Part shown: positions 41,091-42,698 of the stretch, piece by piece
Layout: every line of letters begins with the position of its first letter
Position numbering within the stretch: the first letter of the stretch is position 1
DNA from: Bacteroidota bacterium
GTDB taxonomy: Bacteria > Bacteroidota > Bacteroidia > Flavobacteriales_F > PHOS-HE28
DNA length: 42,698 bases
Assembly: GCA_014584605.1 (NCBI GenBank)
Contig: JACTMO010000022.1
Coordinates: 1 to 42,698 of the forward strand
Direction: 5' to 3'
Notes under the pieces: generated by a model
Told to the model about the DNA's origin: nothing
The model's database searches: none
Seen by the model: the letters and a program-made list of their open reading frames with translations, nothing else
Position numbers and translations under genes: made by a program

Positions 41091-42698
41091 ATGGAGCTCA
41101 AGAAGGTCATCGAAAGCATACCTCAAGACCTGGTTGAACGTTGGTGGCGTGATGAAGCACCAGCGACCGCACCAGCACAGAACGAGGGGGTCTATTACCT
41201 TGAGAAGGACGGAAAGGAACTGCCCTTCAAGTTCGTTGTGGTGGAGGTCGCGCGAAAAGCCGGGCATGACCTCTCTGTCAGTGACTTCGCTTCGGATGGC
41301 TCGAAGCGCGCATTGTTCGCTGATCGTTTTGGCTTCCGGATCGAGGAGAAGCTCGGATACAACAATACCGAACTGGCTGATCTCCAACGCTTGCATTCGG
41401 ACCTGCGTGATACGGGTTCATTCAAGGCGTTCCTCGGTCACGCGAACCATCTGGTCACGGCCATAGGCATCGCTCCGTATGTGATCCGCATGGCGCTCCC
41501 GGAAAAGGCCTGCTTGCTCGAATTGGGTGCACGCGCGATCCTCAAATACCGGGAGACATCCTCGGGCATCGAAGTCAAGTTCATGCTCCTTGATGAGAAC
41601 GTAAAGCAACTCGACGTGGCCCTGAGTCCAGAAGTCGAGCATTTCCGGCCCGTGGGTGCTTCATGGGTAACGCTGCGCTTCGCTTCATGGTCGGACATTC
41701 CAGCCGCATTGCTCGAGCAGAACGAAAGAGCTGTAAGGCTCGAATACGACCGCGTGAAGGACACTCGCTTGAGCGAGATCAGACTCGGGTCAAAGACCAC
41801 CAACGCCGCATTGAAGTATGCGGTGTACCGGAACGAAGACATTTCGACCATGCGACCCATCGACAGGTTCGCCCAAAGTCAAAGCGCTATGGACATCTTC
41901 AAGCTCGGGTGCAACTGGGGTAAAGGCCAACCGGATTATTATGACATGATCCGCGAGCGTTCCATCATCATCACGGTCCCGGACTACTTATGCTCCATTG
42001 GTGATCTGATCGTAGTTACAAGCGGTTATCGTGTCAGGGCAATTGCGCGAGTGACAGGTGCTCCTGTACCTGTTACGAGGATGCCCGAACTCATGGCGCC
42101 GTTCGCCGACCACAACATCGACTATCGCGATGCAGTGCTGGTCGCTAATGCCGATTGGTATGTACTACCTGCTGACAAAGCGTTTGAATACCGTCTACAG
42201 CAGGGCATAGTACGGGTCCAAGATCAAAACGTCCGCCGAAAGGTAGTTGAGCTCTGGAACGAGCGATCGATATCACAAGGCATGCCTCAGATACCATTGA
42301 ACACCATTCTCTACGGTCCTCCAGGCACCGGCAAGACCTACACCTCAGCGAGCTATGCGGTAGCTATTGTGGAGGGACGAGAACCTAAGCTAGTGATAAC
42401 AGAGTGCGATACACCCGAGGGTCGCGCGGCTGTTCTGCAACGCTTCAGTAAGTATCGCGCTGATGGCCGTGTAGCACTCGTTACCTTCCATCAGAGCTTC
42501 AGCTATGAGGACTTCATCGAAGGCATTAAGCCTGTGTTAGGTGCAGGCGACGGCTTGGTCCAATATGAACTGAAGGATGGTCTATTCAAGAGGATGTGTT
42601 GTAAGCACCCCCTGAAACAGGTGCGGGTGAAAGTAGAAACACCTAACCTTGATCAGGATGAAGAAGAGCAGATTTTCAGAGACGCAGATCGTAGCGAT
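41091..42698 (+). CDS. McrB-like AAA+ restriction NTPase (5' part, continues past the window)
   Basis: The frame is open from the ATG at 41091 to the window end (536 codons so far). An AAA+ domain begins near residue 400: Walker A YGPPGTGKTY (408-417) followed by VTFHQSFSYEDFIEGIKPVL, the hallmark of the McrB family of modification-dependent restriction GTPases; the Walker B and MNxxDRS motifs lie beyond the window. The first 400 residues are not classical McrB. A segment around 275-345 (FKLGCNWGKGQPDYYDMI, then VGDLIVVTSGYRVRAIARV-like strands) resembles EVE/PUA-like modified-base readers; this is inference. An McrC partner would be expected just downstream. GC is lower than in the core genes and the gene lies beside a cytosine methyltransferase. 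Confidence 0.82.
   Translation, partial: MELKKVIESIPQDLVERWWRDEAPATAPAQNEGVYYLEKDGKELPFKFVVVEVARKAGHDLSVSDFASDGSKRALFADRFGFRIEEKLGYNNTELADLQRLHSDLRDTGSFKAFLGHANHLVTAIGIAPYVIRMALPEKACLLELGARAILKYRETSSGIEVKFMLLDENVKQLDVALSPEVEHFRPVGASWVTLRFASWSDIPAALLEQNERAVRLEYDRVKDTRLSEIRLGSKTTNAALKYAVYRNEDISTMRPIDRFAQSQSAMDIFKLGCNWGKGQPDYYDMIRERSIIITVPDYLCSIGDLIVVTSGYRVRAIARVTGAPVPVTRMPELMAPFADHNIDYRDAVLVANADWYVLPADKAFEYRLQQGIVRVQDQNVRRKVVELWNERSISQGMPQIPLNTILYGPPGTGKTYTSASYAVAIVEGREPKLVITECDTPEGRAAVLQRFSKYRADGRVALVTFHQSFSYEDFIEGIKPVLGAGDGLVQYELKDGLFKRMCCKHPLKQVRVKVETPNLDQDEEEQIFRDADRSD

Noticed and set aside
41013-41860. Minus-strand frames opposite the McrB-like gene
   Set aside because: The plus-strand frame is open for 536 codons and has clear AAA+/McrB motifs; the minus-strand frames are short and motif-free.

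Overview
The window looks like a chromosome segment of a GC-rich member of the Bacteroidota, probably Flavobacteriales-like. The reasons are type IX secretion (T9SS) C-terminal sorting domains at the left end, Bacteroidota-type promoter -7 boxes (TAnnTTTG, here mostly TACCTTTG or TACCTTCG) close upstream of many start codons, two adjacent cytochrome oxidase subunit III genes, Wzi/RemB-like outer-membrane proteins, a YtxJ protein and many ATGA stop/start overlaps. No rRNA, tRNA or CRISPR array was seen.

Layout. 1-1886 (+): two genes for T9SS-exported proteins, both with damaged sorting tails. 1907-6246 (-): a terminal oxidase operon, read right to left as cyoE, two subunit III genes, subunit IV, SCO copper chaperone and a DUF420/CtaM-like assembly factor; the catalytic subunits I and II are not in the window. 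6306-13721 (-): surface polysaccharide genes (two Wzi/RemB-like proteins flanking a WecA/TagO-type transferase, then fcl, gmd and cysQ). 13804-18164 (-): two secreted amidohydrolase-like proteins, one a tandem fusion. 18238-22597 (+): a small membrane cytochrome-like protein, a lipoprotein cytochrome c, hflX and a class A penicillin-binding protein. 22598-27567 (-): a large GH38-like secreted glycosidase and a MORN-type repeat protein. 27719-31572: mixed housekeeping genes (MOSC, YtxJ, queuosine precursor transporter, GNAT, a very small basic protein, a diheme cytochrome c).

31660-38632 holds the two genes of an NAD-linked formate dehydrogenase: a NuoE-NuoF-type fusion and an FdsA-type molybdenum subunit. 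They are separated by 2.3 kb of unrelated material: a 38-residue H1-like gene, a truncated copy of the GH38 protein tail fused back to back with an adenylate cyclase remnant, and a cupin gene.

The right end (38633-42698) is a defence island of visibly lower GC. A BglII/BstYI-like restriction endonuclease gene converges on a DNA cytosine-5 methyltransferase gene. This pair is bracketed by the 3' end of fdsA and a second, altered copy of that same 3' end (40726-40923), so the cassette appears to have entered at the end of fdsA. An McrB-like AAA+ gene with a long unusual N-terminal region follows and runs off the window. The best candidates for something new are the gene-end-replacing restriction cassette with its mixed-family enzyme pair, the McrB-like protein, the NDRDPIL C-terminal module, and the run of predicted leaderless promoters.
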